Shown here in pieces: positions 16,529 to 25,253 of a stretch of 64,000 nt of DNA. The stretch is taken from the NCBI RefSeq assembly GCF_001544875.2, contig NZ_FCOA02000008.1, positions 177,620 to 241,619 of the forward strand. Reading direction: 5' to 3'. The stretch is from Caballeronia hypogeia (GTDB lineage Bacteria > Pseudomonadota > Gammaproteobacteria > Burkholderiales > Burkholderiaceae). A model generated the notes under the pieces. That model was not told the DNA's origin. It ran no database searches and was given only the letters and a program-made list of their open reading frames with translations. How positions within the stretch are numbered: position 1 is the first letter of the stretch; each line of letters starts with the position of its first letter. A program made the translations under genes and the position numbers.

Positions 16529-16849
16529 ATGAGATTGACGAAGAGGATGAACACGGCCGCGCTCGGCGCGGCACTGGCGCTGACCGGCGCGCTCGCCGGC
16601 TGCGCGAGCGGCCCGACGATGACCTACCTGCCTTCGGGCGATACGGGCTTCGCGATCAATTGCAGCGGCGGCGATGCCAGCACGAGCTGGGCGGCGTGCT
16701 ACAAGCAGGCGGGCGAAATGTGCGGCGCGTACGGCTATGACGTGATTTCGAAAGATGCCGACAACGGCGCGACGGCGGGCGGCTCGGTCGGCGGCATCTT
16801 CGGGGCGAACATCAAGAACCGCTCGATGGTGATCCGCTGCAAGCAGTGA
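16529..16849 (+). CDS. Small lipoprotein of unknown function
   Basis: 106 residues with lipobox LAGC (Cys25). The mature part holds three further cysteines (CSGG, CYKQAGEMC region and the terminal IRCKQ), an aromatic GYDVISKDADNG segment and a Gly-rich stretch. It lies 29 bp after the NlpD-like gene on the same strand and is probably in the same transcript. An internal ATG at 16547 is an alternative start. I do not recognise a named family. Confidence 0.75.
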   Translation: MRLTKRMNTAALGAALALTGALAGCASGPTMTYLPSGDTGFAINCSGGDASTSWAACYKQAGEMCGAYGYDVISKDADNGATAGGSVGGIFGANIKNRSMVIRCKQ

Positions 16850-16874
16850 CGCCGGCTTGGGATTCGGGCGGCGC

Positions 16875-17015
16875 TCAGGCGTCGGCGGCGTCCTCGCGGC
16901 GTGTCGCAGACGAAGAACGCCAACGTCCCGATAATGGATCGATGTGCGCGGCGAACGCGAACAGTGAAGCCAGAGCAAGCGGCGCGACGGCGGCGAAAAC
17001 CCACAGCAGATTCAT
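16875..17015 (-). CDS. Possible 46-residue membrane protein
   Basis: ATG 17015 opens a 46-codon frame: one N-terminal hydrophobic helix (MNLLWVFAAVAPLALASLFA) and a polar Arg/Ser/Asp tail. There is no convincing ribosome site, but a strong palindrome lies 21-49 bp upstream of the start. Convergent with the lipoprotein gene at 16529. Function unknown and reality uncertain. Confidence 0.35.
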   Translation of the reverse strand: MNLLWVFAAVAPLALASLFAFAAHIDPLSGRWRSSSATRREDAADA

Positions 17016-17035
17016 GGCAGATACAAATTGAAACA

Positions 17036-17064
17036 ATTTGCCGGATGATACATGTCCGGCAAAT
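17036..17064. promoter_or_regulatory. Perfect 10-bp inverted repeat, operator-like
   Basis: Arms ATTTGCCGGA and TCCGGCAAAT separated by 9 bp (TGATACATG), in an AT-richer intergenic stretch. No U-tract follows on either strand, so a terminator is unlikely. It sits upstream of the 46-residue ORF (minus). The cognate regulator is unknown. Confidence 0.5.
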
Positions 17065-17240
17065 ATTTCGCTCGAACCATTCCTCCAATCCGCGGGCAGG
17101 TAGGTCTTTCCGGAGCGCGCCGGCACGCGGGCTTTCAACCCGTTACGCTCCGAAACAAGCGCATACAGCCACGCTCGCCGGCTTCCATAGAATGGGTCTC
17201 AGCCCGCGTTTCACTCCGCGCGAACAGATGGCGCGGGTCA

Positions 17241-17276
17241 GAAGCCCCGATGTACCCGCATCGGGGCTTCGCTTTT
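17241..17276 (+). terminator. Plus-strand intrinsic terminator without an obvious gene
   Basis: Twelve-pair stem GAAGCCCCGATG / CATCGGGGCTTC with a 6-nt loop then GCTTTT on the plus strand. The nearest plus-strand gene ends at 16849, almost 400 nt upstream. On the minus strand no U-tract follows. Confidence 0.7.
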
Positions 17277-17288
17277 GGCGCGGTGCTG

Positions 17289-17465
17289 TTATTGCGGCTT
17301 GACGGGCGCGTCGAGCATCGACGGCGGGGTCATGTCCGTCGGCACGCCCTTGTAGTCGGGCGGATCTTGCGGCGGATGCTTGTGGGAAGTCGATGAATCG
17401 GCGCAGGCGGAAAGGCCGAGCGAGAGGAACGCGGCACAGACGAAGGAAACAACGATATGCGGCAT
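17289..17465 (-). CDS. Small lipoprotein, 58 residues
   Basis: ATG 17465 with GGGAG upstream. A signal peptide ending LSAC (Cys21) is followed by a short Pro-rich tail (HKHPPQDPPDYKGVPTDMTP) with no predicted fold. It resembles other short proline-rich lipoproteins of Burkholderiales; function unknown. It lies immediately downstream of tRNA-Pro on the same strand. Confidence 0.65.
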   Translation of the reverse strand: MPHIVVSFVCAAFLSLGLSACADSSTSHKHPPQDPPDYKGVPTDMTPPSMLDAPVKPQ

Positions 17466-17547
17466 GGAACTCCCGAATTGGCGCCGCAACGGGCGCCAGA
17501 AAGACAAAGGGGTTACAAGCCGTAACTTGTAACCCCTTCGTGTATCG

Positions 17548-17624
17548 TGGTCGGAGCGAAAGGATTCGAACCTTCGACCCTCTGATCCCAAATCAGATGC
17601 GCTACCAGGCTGCGCTACGCTCCG
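17548..17624 (-). tRNA. tRNA-Pro (anticodon TGG)
   Basis: 77 nt on the minus strand: acceptor CGGAGCG/CGCTCCG, D-arm AGCGCAGCCTGGTAGCGC, anticodon stem-loop TCTGA-TTTGGGA-TCAGA (anticodon TGG), T-loop TTCGAAT, discriminator A and encoded CCA. Confidence 0.96.
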
Positions 17625-17731
17625 AGAAGCGGCAGATTGTAGCGTGCCTTATCCGTATTCGCAATGGCGGACGCGGGCGCGCATCTTTTTGCACCAACGG
17701 ACGATAAACCCTCACCCTCCGGAGACAAACG

Positions 17732-18190
17732 ATGAACCTCATTCTCTGGCGCCATGCCGAAGCCGAAGATCAGGCGTCGAGCGACCTCGCGCGGCAACTC
17801 ACGTCGCGTGGACGCAAGCAGGCGCAGGGCATCGCGAAATGGCTGAAGGCGCGCATCGACGACGACGCCGTGTTCCTCGCCAGTCCCGCGACGCGCACGA
17901 TACAGACCGCCGAAGCGTTCGGCGACCGCTATCGTGTCGTCGACGATCTCGCGCCGGGCAACAACGCGCAGGCCGTGCTCGACGCCGCCGGCTGGCCCGG
18001 GGGCGTTGCCGAGACGGTCGTCGTGATCGGACATCAGCCGACGCTCGGCCGGGTCGCCGCGCTGTTGCTGACAGGCCACGAAACGGATTGGTCGATCAAG
18101 AAGTCGGGCATCTGGTGGTTTCAGTCGCGCACGCGCAGCGGCGACGGGCAAGCCGTGCTGCGAGCGGTGATGAATCCGGACCTGCTCTGA
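17732..18190 (+). CDS. sixA: Phosphohistidine phosphatase SixA
   Basis: 152 residues of the histidine phosphatase (phosphoglycerate-mutase-like) superfamily. The RHG-type motif is LWRHAEAE with catalytic His8; SPATRTIQTAEAF and VVIGHQPTLG carry the second Arg and His of the site. SixA removes phosphate from histidine phosphotransfer domains or PTS-type phosphohistidines. GGAG lies 8 nt before ATG 17732. It stands between tRNA-Pro and olsB, next to the phosphate-regulation block, with no phosphorelay kinase adjacent. Confidence 0.9.
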   Translation: MNLILWRHAEAEDQASSDLARQLTSRGRKQAQGIAKWLKARIDDDAVFLASPATRTIQTAEAFGDRYRVVDDLAPGNNAQAVLDAAGWPGGVAETVVVIGHQPTLGRVAALLLTGHETDWSIKKSGIWWFQSRTRSGDGQAVLRAVMNPDLL

Positions 18191-18330
18191 GCGCGCATCG
18201 GACGCCGCAAGCTCGCGTTCATGCTGATGTCGTTTCATCGAAACATCATTGCCATGCCACGCGAGCGTCACCGTGCATTACTACATTGGCGAGGACTCAA
18301 GCCACAGCCACGTCCTGTCGAGGAACGCCA

Positions 18331-19155
18331 ATGCAAGATCTGCCGACGCCCTTCCTGCAACTTGGAGCGTCTTCGCTCTCGCTCGATTCGCGCCGCCACC
18401 TTCCGCGCCCGTCGGAAACGCATACGGGCCGTGAGCGCCTGCAAGTCGCGTGGGCGCGCGACGACGACGCCCTGCGTGATGCGCAGCGCCTGCGCTATCG
18501 CGTGTTCTCCGAAGAGATGGGCGCGCGCCTGTCCGGTCCCGCCGGCCTCGATGTCGATGCCTTCGACGCCTACTGCGATCACCTGCTGGTGCGCGATCTC
18601 GACACGCTGCAGGTGGTCGGCACGTATCGCGTGTTGCCGCCGCATCAGGCCGCGCGCATCGGTCGCCTTTACGCGGAGAGCGAGTTCGACGTGTCGCGTC
18701 TGACGCACCTGCGCCCGAAGCTCGTCGAAGTGGGCCGCTCGTGCGTGCATCCGGACTATCGCAACGGCGCGGTGATCATGTCGCTGTGGGGCGGCCTCGC
18801 CGCATACATGATGCAGAACGGCTATGAAACGATGCTCGGCTGCGCGAGCGTCGGCATGATCGACGGCGGCCACTATGCGGCGAATCTCTATACCTCGCTG
18901 CCCGCCGAAGCACTCACGGCGCCCGAATACCGCGCGTTCCCGCACACGCCGCTGCCGGTCGAGGAACTGGGCACCGGCGCGCATGTGAGCCCGCCGCCGC
19001 TCGTCAAAGGCTATCTGCGCCTGGGCGCGAAGATTTGCGGCGCGCCGGCATGGGACCCGGATTTCAACACCGCCGACTTCCTCACCCTCTTCCGTCTTTC
19101 GGAGATCAACGCGCGTTACGCGCGGCATTTCATCGGCGACGTACAGGGACGTTGA
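18331..19155 (+). CDS. olsB: L-ornithine N-alpha-acyltransferase OlsB
   Basis: 274 residues of the GNAT-type acyl-ACP-dependent acyltransferase (hemolysin-like) family. OlsB adds a 3-hydroxy fatty acid to ornithine, the first step of ornithine lipid synthesis; OlsA, not in the window, completes the lipid. Family segments are QRLRYRVFSEEMGARLSG, a YCDHLLVRD strand, VGTYRVLPP and LVEVGRSCVHPDYRNGAVIM. The frame is open upstream into sixA, but ATG 18331 with AGGA upstream gives the normal start. Ornithine lipids replace phospholipids when phosphate is scarce, which fits the neighbouring Pho genes. Confidence 0.88.
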   Translation: MQDLPTPFLQLGASSLSLDSRRHLPRPSETHTGRERLQVAWARDDDALRDAQRLRYRVFSEEMGARLSGPAGLDVDAFDAYCDHLLVRDLDTLQVVGTYRVLPPHQAARIGRLYAESEFDVSRLTHLRPKLVEVGRSCVHPDYRNGAVIMSLWGGLAAYMMQNGYETMLGCASVGMIDGGHYAANLYTSLPAEALTAPEYRAFPHTPLPVEELGTGAHVSPPPLVKGYLRLGAKICGAPAWDPDFNTADFLTLFRLSEINARYARHFIGDVQGR

Positions 19156-19173
19156 AATCCTGAAGCGCGAGCA

Positions 19174-19203
19174 AAGGCCCCGTTCGTCGGGGCCTTCGCT
19201 TTT
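19174..19203 (+). terminator. Terminator of olsB
   Basis: Nine-pair stem AAGGCCCCG / CGGGGCCTT, 5-nt loop, then CGCTTTT on the plus strand, 18 nt after the olsB stop and just before the convergent ppx stop. Confidence 0.8.
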
Positions 19204-19209
19204 GGCGCA

Positions 19210-20721
19210 TCACTCGTCCGTATAGACGACGCGATACGGACGCCCGATCTTCTCCCACTCCATTGCTTCCTGGACCAGGCTGTAATCGGTCAGCGGATTA
19301 TTGGCGACCCAGTCGTTCGGCACGCGCACTTCGAAGCCGCCGCCCGCCGCACGCACCTCGATGCCCGGCAAGCCGACATCGGCGCGACGTCGCGACAGGA
19401 GCGCAGCGAGACGCAGACAGAACAGCAAGGTCCACTCTATGTCGCGCGCCTGCGCGATCTTGCCGAGCTTGCCCGCATGGCCGAGCACGAGCGCGGCGAG
19501 ACGCGCCTGATCGGTGCGCGAGAAGCCGGGCATGTCGGCGTTGCTGGCGATATACGCGGAATGCTTGTGATAGGCGCTGTGCGCGATCGACAAACCGATC
19601 TCGTGCAGCGAAGCCGCCCACGCGAGGAACATGCGATTTTCCTCGCGCACGTCTTCGTCCGGCTCGCCGAGCTGATCGTAGAAGCCGATCGCCAGTTCCG
19701 CGATGCGCTCGGCCTGCGCGGAATCCACCGCGTAGCGGCGCTTGAAGCCCTCCACCGTCACCGTGCGCATGTCCTGATGCTGCGAGCGTCCGAGCAGATC
19801 GTAGAGGACGCCGAGACGCAGCGCGGCGTCGGTCGTGTCGGCATATTCGATGCCGAGCTCTTCGAACACGCCGAGCATGATCGACAGACCGCCCGCGAGC
19901 ACCGGCACGCGATCGGGCTTGAGCGCGATGAGCTTCAGCCGGTTCACGTTCTCGGCTTTGATGAGCGCGCGTTTGAGCCGCTCCAGCCCGCCGCGCGAGA
20001 TGCCGTGCGTCACGCCTTCGTCGTTGAAGCCGTTGGCCTCGACCAGTTCCGCGAGCGCGCGCGCCGTGCCCGACGAGCCGATCGCCTGATCCCAGCCGGT
20101 CTGCTTGTATTCGCGCGAAATGATCTGGATTTCGCGTTTGGCGGCGAGCTCCGCCTGACGCATGGTGTATTCGTCGACGTTGCCGGCAGGGAAGAACGTG
20201 CGGCTATGGCTCACGCAGCCTATGTAGAGGCTTTCCATGTGGATCGGCGTGTAATGCGAGCCGATGACGAACTCCGTCGAGCCGCCGCCGATATCGACCA
20301 CGAGCCGCTTGCCCGCGCTCGCCGGCACCGAATGCGCGGCGCCCGCGTAGATCAGGCGCGCTTCCTCGCGCCCTGCGATCACTTCGATCGGGAACCCGAG
20401 CGCGGCTTCCGCTTCGACCAGAAAATCGCCCGCGTTCTTCGCGACGCGCAACGTGTTCGTCGCGACCGCGCGCACCTGATCCGGATGGAAGTCGCGCAGC
20501 CGTTCGCCGAAGCGTTTCAACGCATCCCAGCCGCGCACCTGAGAGGCGCGGTCGAGCATTTTGTCGTTCGAAAGGCCGCCGCCCAGCCGGACCGGCTCAC
20601 GCAGCGCGTCGACCTGATAGATCTGGCTGCCGGCGGGCGTTTCCTCGACCCGGCCGACGATCAACCGGAAACTGTTCGATCCGAGGTCGACCGCAGCAAG
20701 AAGATGGGGATGTGTGACCAT
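19210..20721 (-). CDS. ppx: Exopolyphosphatase (Ppx/GppA family)
   Basis: 503 residues. Removes terminal phosphates from inorganic polyphosphate (or hydrolyses pppGpp in GppA members). The sugar-kinase-like ATPase fold shows AAVDLGSNSFRLIVGRVE at 9-26, VVDIGGGSTEFVIGSHY near 140, and the C-terminal HD-like helical region with HEIGLSIAHSAYHKHSAYI. The opposite orientation to ppk, head to head across 252 bp, gives the classic polyP synthesis/degradation pair. Ppx rather than GppA is preferred from the ppk neighbour. Confidence 0.92.
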   Translation of the reverse strand: MVTHPHLLAAVDLGSNSFRLIVGRVEETPAGSQIYQVDALREPVRLGGGLSNDKMLDRASQVRGWDALKRFGERLRDFHPDQVRAVATNTLRVAKNAGDFLVEAEAALGFPIEVIAGREEARLIYAGAAHSVPASAGKRLVVDIGGGSTEFVIGSHYTPIHMESLYIGCVSHSRTFFPAGNVDEYTMRQAELAAKREIQIISREYKQTGWDQAIGSSGTARALAELVEANGFNDEGVTHGISRGGLERLKRALIKAENVNRLKLIALKPDRVPVLAGGLSIMLGVFEELGIEYADTTDAALRLGVLYDLLGRSQHQDMRTVTVEGFKRRYAVDSAQAERIAELAIGFYDQLGEPDEDVREENRMFLAWAASLHEIGLSIAHSAYHKHSAYIASNADMPGFSRTDQARLAALVLGHAGKLGKIAQARDIEWTLLFCLRLAALLSRRRADVGLPGIEVRAAGGGFEVRVPNDWVANNPLTDYSLVQEAMEWEKIGRPYRVVYTDE

Positions 20722-20880
20722 CGGATATCCAGAAATCGTGAAGTGGGGAAAGGCACTGTCACAGCGGCGCTGTTGCAGCGCACGAATTCTATTCTATGCC
20801 GACATGGCGCGCGGCTCCCTGATTGCTCCTGTCACCGCGCGCCCGCGCTAGCGACGCTATCCGCAATATGAGTAGAATTT

Positions 20881-20920
20881 GTGACATTCGTTCTGTCATA
20901 AAAAATACACCATACTGTGA
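20881..20920 (+). promoter_or_regulatory. Possible Pho box before ppk
   Basis: GTGACAT at 20881 and CTGTCATA at 20893 resemble two Pho half-sites, though 12 rather than 11 bp apart; CATACT at 20911-20916, 10 bp downstream of CTGTCATA, is a 4/6 match to a -10 box. CTGTGAG recurs at 20915. Imperfect, so tentative. Confidence 0.35.
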
Positions 20921-20973
20921 GAACATCCGAGCGCTTCCTTGCCCATCTGATCGAGACACCTTCCTACCCTCCG

Positions 20974-23037
20974 ATGTCCATACGCTATCCGCTATTCAAC
21001 CGCGAACTGGGCATACTAGGTTTCAACGAGCGCGTCCTCGCGCAAGCCGCCGACACGACGGTTCCCCTGTTGGAACGCCTGCGTTTCATCTGCATCACCA
21101 GCAGCAATCTCGACGAATTCTTCGAAGTCCGCATGGCCGGTCTGCAGGAGCAGATGCGCGACAACCCCGGCTCGCTCTCGCCGGACGGCATGTCCCTTCA
21201 GCACGTCTACGATCTCGTCTCCGAACGCGCGCAGCGTCTGGTGCGCCAGCAATATTCGATGCTGCACGATATCGTGCTGCCCGCGCTCGAGATGGAAGGC
21301 ATCTATTTCCACGGCGCGGAGAGCTGGACCGAGCAGCAGACCGCCTGGGCGCGCGACTACTTTCACAACGAACTGCTGCCGGTGCTCACGCCGATCGGGC
21401 TCGATCCCGCGCATCCGTTTCCGCGCGTGCTGAACAAGAGCCTGAACTTTGTCGTCGAACTGGAAGGCACCGATGCGTTCGGCCGACAGGCGATGATGGG
21501 CATCGTGCAGGCGCCGCGCGCGCTGCCGCGGCTCGTGCGCATGCCTGAAGCGCTGTCGGGATATCCTCACGGCTTCGTGCTACTCAGTTCGTTCATGCAG
21601 CACTTCGTGAACGATCTTTTTCCGCATCTCATCGTGCGTAGCTGCAACCAGTTCCGCATCACGCGCAACAGCGAGCTTTTCGTCGATGAGGACGAAATCA
21701 CCAATTTGCGCGTCGCGCTGCAGGGCGAACTCCCGGCGCGGCATCTGGGCAACGCGGTGCGCCTCGAAGTATCGGCCGATACGCCGCCACATCTCGTGCG
21801 CCGTCTGCTCGACGAGAGTCAGTTGAGCGAGCGCGACATCTATCGCGTGAATGGCCCCGTGAATCTGGTGCGGCTCATGCAATTGCCCGAAATGGTCGAC
21901 CGGCCGGACCTCAAATTCGTGCCGCATATTCCGTCGGTGCCGAAGTCGATCGTCAACACAACGAATCTCTTCGATGCGATCGATCAGGGCGATATCCTGC
22001 TGCATCATCCGTACGAGAGCTTTCAGCCGGTGCTTGAGTTGCTGTTGCAGGCGGCGAAGGATCCGCAAGTCGTCGCGATCAAACAGACGATCTATCGCAC
22101 GGGCACCGATTCACCGTTGATGGACGCGCTCATGCAGGCCGCGCGCAACGGCAAGGAAGTGACGGTGGTCGTGGAGTTGCTCGCGCGCTTCGACGAAGAG
22201 ACGAACATCAACTGGGCGTCGCAGCTCGAAGCCGTGGGCGCGCATGTGGTGTACGGCGTAGTCGGCCACAAGTGTCACGCGAAGATGATGCTGATCGTGC
22301 GGCGCGTCTCGCAGGGCGGCAAGCTCGTGCTGAAGCGCTATGCGCATCTGGGCACGGGCAACTATCATCCGCGCACCGCGCGTCTTTATACCGACTTCGG
22401 CCTGCTGACCGCCGATCAGGAACTGTGCGAGGACGTGCATCACGTCTTCCAGCAACTGACGGGCATCGGCGGCGAGATTCCGCTCAATCAGTTCTGGCAG
22501 TCGCCGTTCACGCTGCACGCGAAACTGATCGAGGCGATTCGCGCGGAAGCCGAGCATGCGCGTGCGGGCCGGCGTGCACGCATCGTCGCGAAGATGAATG
22601 CGCTATTGGAGCCTACGGTCATCGCCGCGCTGTATGAGGCGTCGCATGCTGGCGTGAAAATCGATCTGATCGTGCGGGGGGTCTGTTCGCTGAAGCCGGG
22701 GGTCGAGGATCTGTCGGAGAACATCACCGTGCGGTCCATCGTTGGACGCTTTCTCGAGCATCATCGGATCTTCTATTTCTATGCGAACGGGAAGGAAGAT
22801 GTCTATCTCTCCAGCGCGGACTGGATGGATCGCAATTTCTTCCGCCGCGTGGAAGTGGCGTTTCCGATTCGCGATCGAAGATTGAAGCGGCGCGTGATTG
22901 CCGAAGGCCTTTCGGTTTGCCTTGGCGATAATCAATCGGCATGGGTCATGCAAAGCGACGGGCACTATCGGAAGCGGCGCCCCGGCAAGTCGATTCGGAA
23001 CGCACAACTCGGGTTGCTGGCGAAGTTCTGCTCGTGA
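20974..23037 (+). CDS. ppk: Polyphosphate kinase 1
   Basis: 687 residues. Makes inorganic polyphosphate from ATP through an autophosphorylated histidine. The full PPK1 domain order is present: N-domain (LFNRELGILGFNERVLAQA), head domain, then the two phospholipase-D-like C-terminal domains. The phosphorylated His is H435 in GHKCHAKMM, followed by GTGNYHPRTARLYTDFGL and, later, VYLSSADWMDRNF. An in-frame ATG-like start at 20917 exists, but ATG 20974 matches the family N-terminus. Divergent from ppx; probably phosphate-regulated with the adjacent pho genes. Confidence 0.96.
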   Translation: MSIRYPLFNRELGILGFNERVLAQAADTTVPLLERLRFICITSSNLDEFFEVRMAGLQEQMRDNPGSLSPDGMSLQHVYDLVSERAQRLVRQQYSMLHDIVLPALEMEGIYFHGAESWTEQQTAWARDYFHNELLPVLTPIGLDPAHPFPRVLNKSLNFVVELEGTDAFGRQAMMGIVQAPRALPRLVRMPEALSGYPHGFVLLSSFMQHFVNDLFPHLIVRSCNQFRITRNSELFVDEDEITNLRVALQGELPARHLGNAVRLEVSADTPPHLVRRLLDESQLSERDIYRVNGPVNLVRLMQLPEMVDRPDLKFVPHIPSVPKSIVNTTNLFDAIDQGDILLHHPYESFQPVLELLLQAAKDPQVVAIKQTIYRTGTDSPLMDALMQAARNGKEVTVVVELLARFDEETNINWASQLEAVGAHVVYGVVGHKCHAKMMLIVRRVSQGGKLVLKRYAHLGTGNYHPRTARLYTDFGLLTADQELCEDVHHVFQQLTGIGGEIPLNQFWQSPFTLHAKLIEAIRAEAEHARAGRRARIVAKMNALLEPTVIAALYEASHAGVKIDLIVRGVCSLKPGVEDLSENITVRSIVGRFLEHHRIFYFYANGKEDVYLSSADWMDRNFFRRVEVAFPIRDRRLKRRVIAEGLSVCLGDNQSAWVMQSDGHYRKRRPGKSIRNAQLGLLAKFCS

Positions 23038-23134
23038 ATGATCGGGCTTTCGTGGAACCCTGCAGTCGTGACGGTTCATTAACTCTGCGACGTTAATGAA
23101 CCGACACGATCGCAGGATCAGGCGGCGAAAATAA

Positions 23135-24448
23135 TCACGCCGCCAGCGAATTCCTCGATGCCGTTCGCGAAGCCGGAAATCGCACGATAAAAGTACTTCC
23201 CCGCCCCACTTCGCTCTTCACGTCGAGTTCCGCATGATGCCGTTGCAGCACATGCTTGACGATGGCGAGCCCAAGCCCCGTCCCGCCGGTATCCCGCGAT
23301 CGGCTGCGATCCACGCGATAGAACCGCTCGGTCAAGCGCGGAATATGCTCCGCCGGAATCCCGAGCCCGCTGTCCTTGACCGTGAACACCGCGCGATCCT
23401 TCACGCGTTGCCAGGACACGTCGATCGTCCCGCCATCCGGCGTATAACGCACCGCGTTAGTAACGAGATTTCCGAGCGCGCTGACCACTTCGGTTTCGAC
23501 ACCCGCCACGGTGAGCGAATCATCGCCATGAAACGCGATCCGATGCCGCCCGCCCGAGAGGCTATTGGCATCGTCCTCCAGATGACGCATGACGCCGCGC
23601 ATATCGAGCAGCTCGTCGCCGGGGGGACGCACATCGCCTTCGAGGTTCGCGAGCACCAGCAGATCGCGCACGATGTTCTGCATGCGCGAAGCCTGCTGCT
23701 CCATCATGTCGAGATAGCGCATGCGGTCTGCTTCGTCGAGCGGCAGTTCGCGCATCGTTTCGAGAAAGCCCGACAGCACCGTGAGCGGCGTCTTCAACTC
23801 GTGCGAGACGTTGGCCACGAAGTCGCGACGCATCGAATCCGTGCGTTCGAGCTCGGTGATGTCCTGCGTGAGAATGAGCTTGCGGCTATCGCCGTAAGGG
23901 AACACCTGCACCGACACGGTGTACTGACGGTTCAGCCCCATGCCATGCATGACGAGCGTTTCCTCGTAGCGATGCGAGTTCAGATAACGCACGAAATCCG
24001 GCTGGCGCACGAGATGCGTGATGTGCTGACGCAGATCGCGCTTCGCATCGAGCCCGAAGTGCTTCTCGGCGATCGCGTTGCACCACTCGATCTGGTCATG
24101 ATCGTCGAGCATTGCGACGCCGTTGGGCGACGCCTGGATGGCCTGGATGAAACGCGAATGCTGCTGCTCGACCTGACGCACCTGTGCATGCCAGCGCTTG
24201 GCGAGCTTGTGAAGGCGATAGTAAATCTCGCCCCAGATGCCGAGCGCGCTCGGCACCTCGCCGTAGACCGGCGCTTCGAGCAAACGCCAGAGGCGCTGCA
24301 TGTGATACGTGACGAAGAAGCCTTGCACGACGAGCATGAGCACCGCGAAGGCGAGCGCGATGCGCACGCCGGCGATTGCGCCGATCGCGGCGCCGAGCGC
24401 GGCGAGCAGCGCGAGGGACACGATGGCGCGCGTCCAGATGATGTTCAT
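23135..24448 (-). CDS. phoR: Phosphate regulon sensor histidine kinase PhoR
   Basis: 437 residues. Two N-terminal hydrophobic segments (about 8-45) anchor it in the inner membrane without a large periplasmic domain, as in PhoR. A PAS domain (about 100-200, SPNGVAMLDDHDQIEWCN) is followed by the dimerisation/phosphorylation helix VSHELKTPLTVL (His216) and an ATPase domain with N-box, DSGLGIP and GGTGLGLAIV. It phosphorylates PhoB when Pst signals low phosphate. Last gene of the pst-pho cluster, 61 bp after phoB. Confidence 0.95.
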   Translation of the reverse strand: MNIIWTRAIVSLALLAALGAAIGAIAGVRIALAFAVLMLVVQGFFVTYHMQRLWRLLEAPVYGEVPSALGIWGEIYYRLHKLAKRWHAQVRQVEQQHSRFIQAIQASPNGVAMLDDHDQIEWCNAIAEKHFGLDAKRDLRQHITHLVRQPDFVRYLNSHRYEETLVMHGMGLNRQYTVSVQVFPYGDSRKLILTQDITELERTDSMRRDFVANVSHELKTPLTVLSGFLETMRELPLDEADRMRYLDMMEQQASRMQNIVRDLLVLANLEGDVRPPGDELLDMRGVMRHLEDDANSLSGGRHRIAFHGDDSLTVAGVETEVVSALGNLVTNAVRYTPDGGTIDVSWQRVKDRAVFTVKDSGLGIPAEHIPRLTERFYRVDRSRSRDTGGTGLGLAIVKHVLQRHHAELDVKSEVGRGSTFIVRFPASRTASRNSLAA

Positions 24449-24509
24449 GTTGTCGGCGAGTCTGAGTGACGTTGATGCGGCAATCTAAAGCGGATAACGC
24501 CAACCGAAA

Positions 24510-25217
24510 TCAGGCACTCTTCGCAAGCCGGTAGCCGCTGCCGCGCACCGTTTCGATCATAGCATCGCAGCCGGCGGGCTTGAGCGCGGCACGCAGACGC
24601 TTGATATGCACATCGACCGTGCGCTCTTCGACGAACACATGATCGCCCCACACCTGATCCAGCAGTTGCGTGCGGCTGTGCACGCGTTCCGGATGCGTCA
24701 TGAAGAAATGCAGCAGACGGAATTCGGTCGGACCGAGATCGAGCTTGATGTCGTTGCCCGAATGGCTGGCCGCCACGCGATGCGTCGCCGGATCGAGGCG
24801 CAGGCCGTTGATCGCGACCACGTCCTCCGTCAACTGCGGCGCGCGGCGGCGCAGGACCGCCTTGATGCGCGCCATCAGTTCCTTCGGCGAAAACGGCTTG
24901 GTGACGTAATCGTCCGCGCCGATCTCGAGGCCGAGCACCTTGTCCTGTTCGTCGCCGCGCGCCGTCAGCATGATGATCGGGATGTGCTTGGTGCGCTCGT
25001 TGGTGCGCAATTCGCGCGCGAACGCAATGCCCGATTTGCCGGGCAACATCCAGTCGAGCAGCACGAGATCGGGCAGCACGTCGCTGATCAGGTTCTGCGC
25101 CTGTTCCGCGTTGTACGCGCGAATCGGGCAATGTCCCGCATGTTGCAGATTCACCGAGATCAGCTCGGAAATCGCGGGTTCGTCTTCGATGACGAGGATA
25201 CTGCTGGGCATCGGCAC
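24510..25217 (-). CDS. phoB: Phosphate regulon response regulator PhoB
   Basis: 235 residues: receiver domain with acidic pair ED 11-12, phospho-acceptor D55 (LVLLDWMLPG), T85 and K107 (TKPFS), then an OmpR/PhoB-type winged helix (about 130-232) with the recognition region RTVDVHIKRLR. Binds Pho boxes and recruits RNA polymerase; a candidate site before pstS is described at 29974-30000. Sits between phoU and phoR in the same direction. Confidence 0.97.
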   Translation of the reverse strand: MPMPSSILVIEDEPAISELISVNLQHAGHCPIRAYNAEQAQNLISDVLPDLVLLDWMLPGKSGIAFARELRTNERTKHIPIIMLTARGDEQDKVLGLEIGADDYVTKPFSPKELMARIKAVLRRRAPQLTEDVVAINGLRLDPATHRVAASHSGNDIKLDLGPTEFRLLHFFMTHPERVHSRTQLLDQVWGDHVFVEERTVDVHIKRLRAALKPAGCDAMIETVRGSGYRLAKSA

Positions 25218-25253
25218 CTCTTGACCTTTTGCTTTTGGTTAAAACGATTGCGC

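Noticed and set aside
18191..18330. Pho box before olsB
   Set aside because: No two TGTCA-like units with 11-bp spacing were found in the gap, though the gene's role would suit PhoB control.
20756..20776. CTGTCAC and CTGTTGC between ppx and ppk as a Pho box for ppx
   Set aside because: Spacing is 14 bp, not 11, and the second unit is a poor match.
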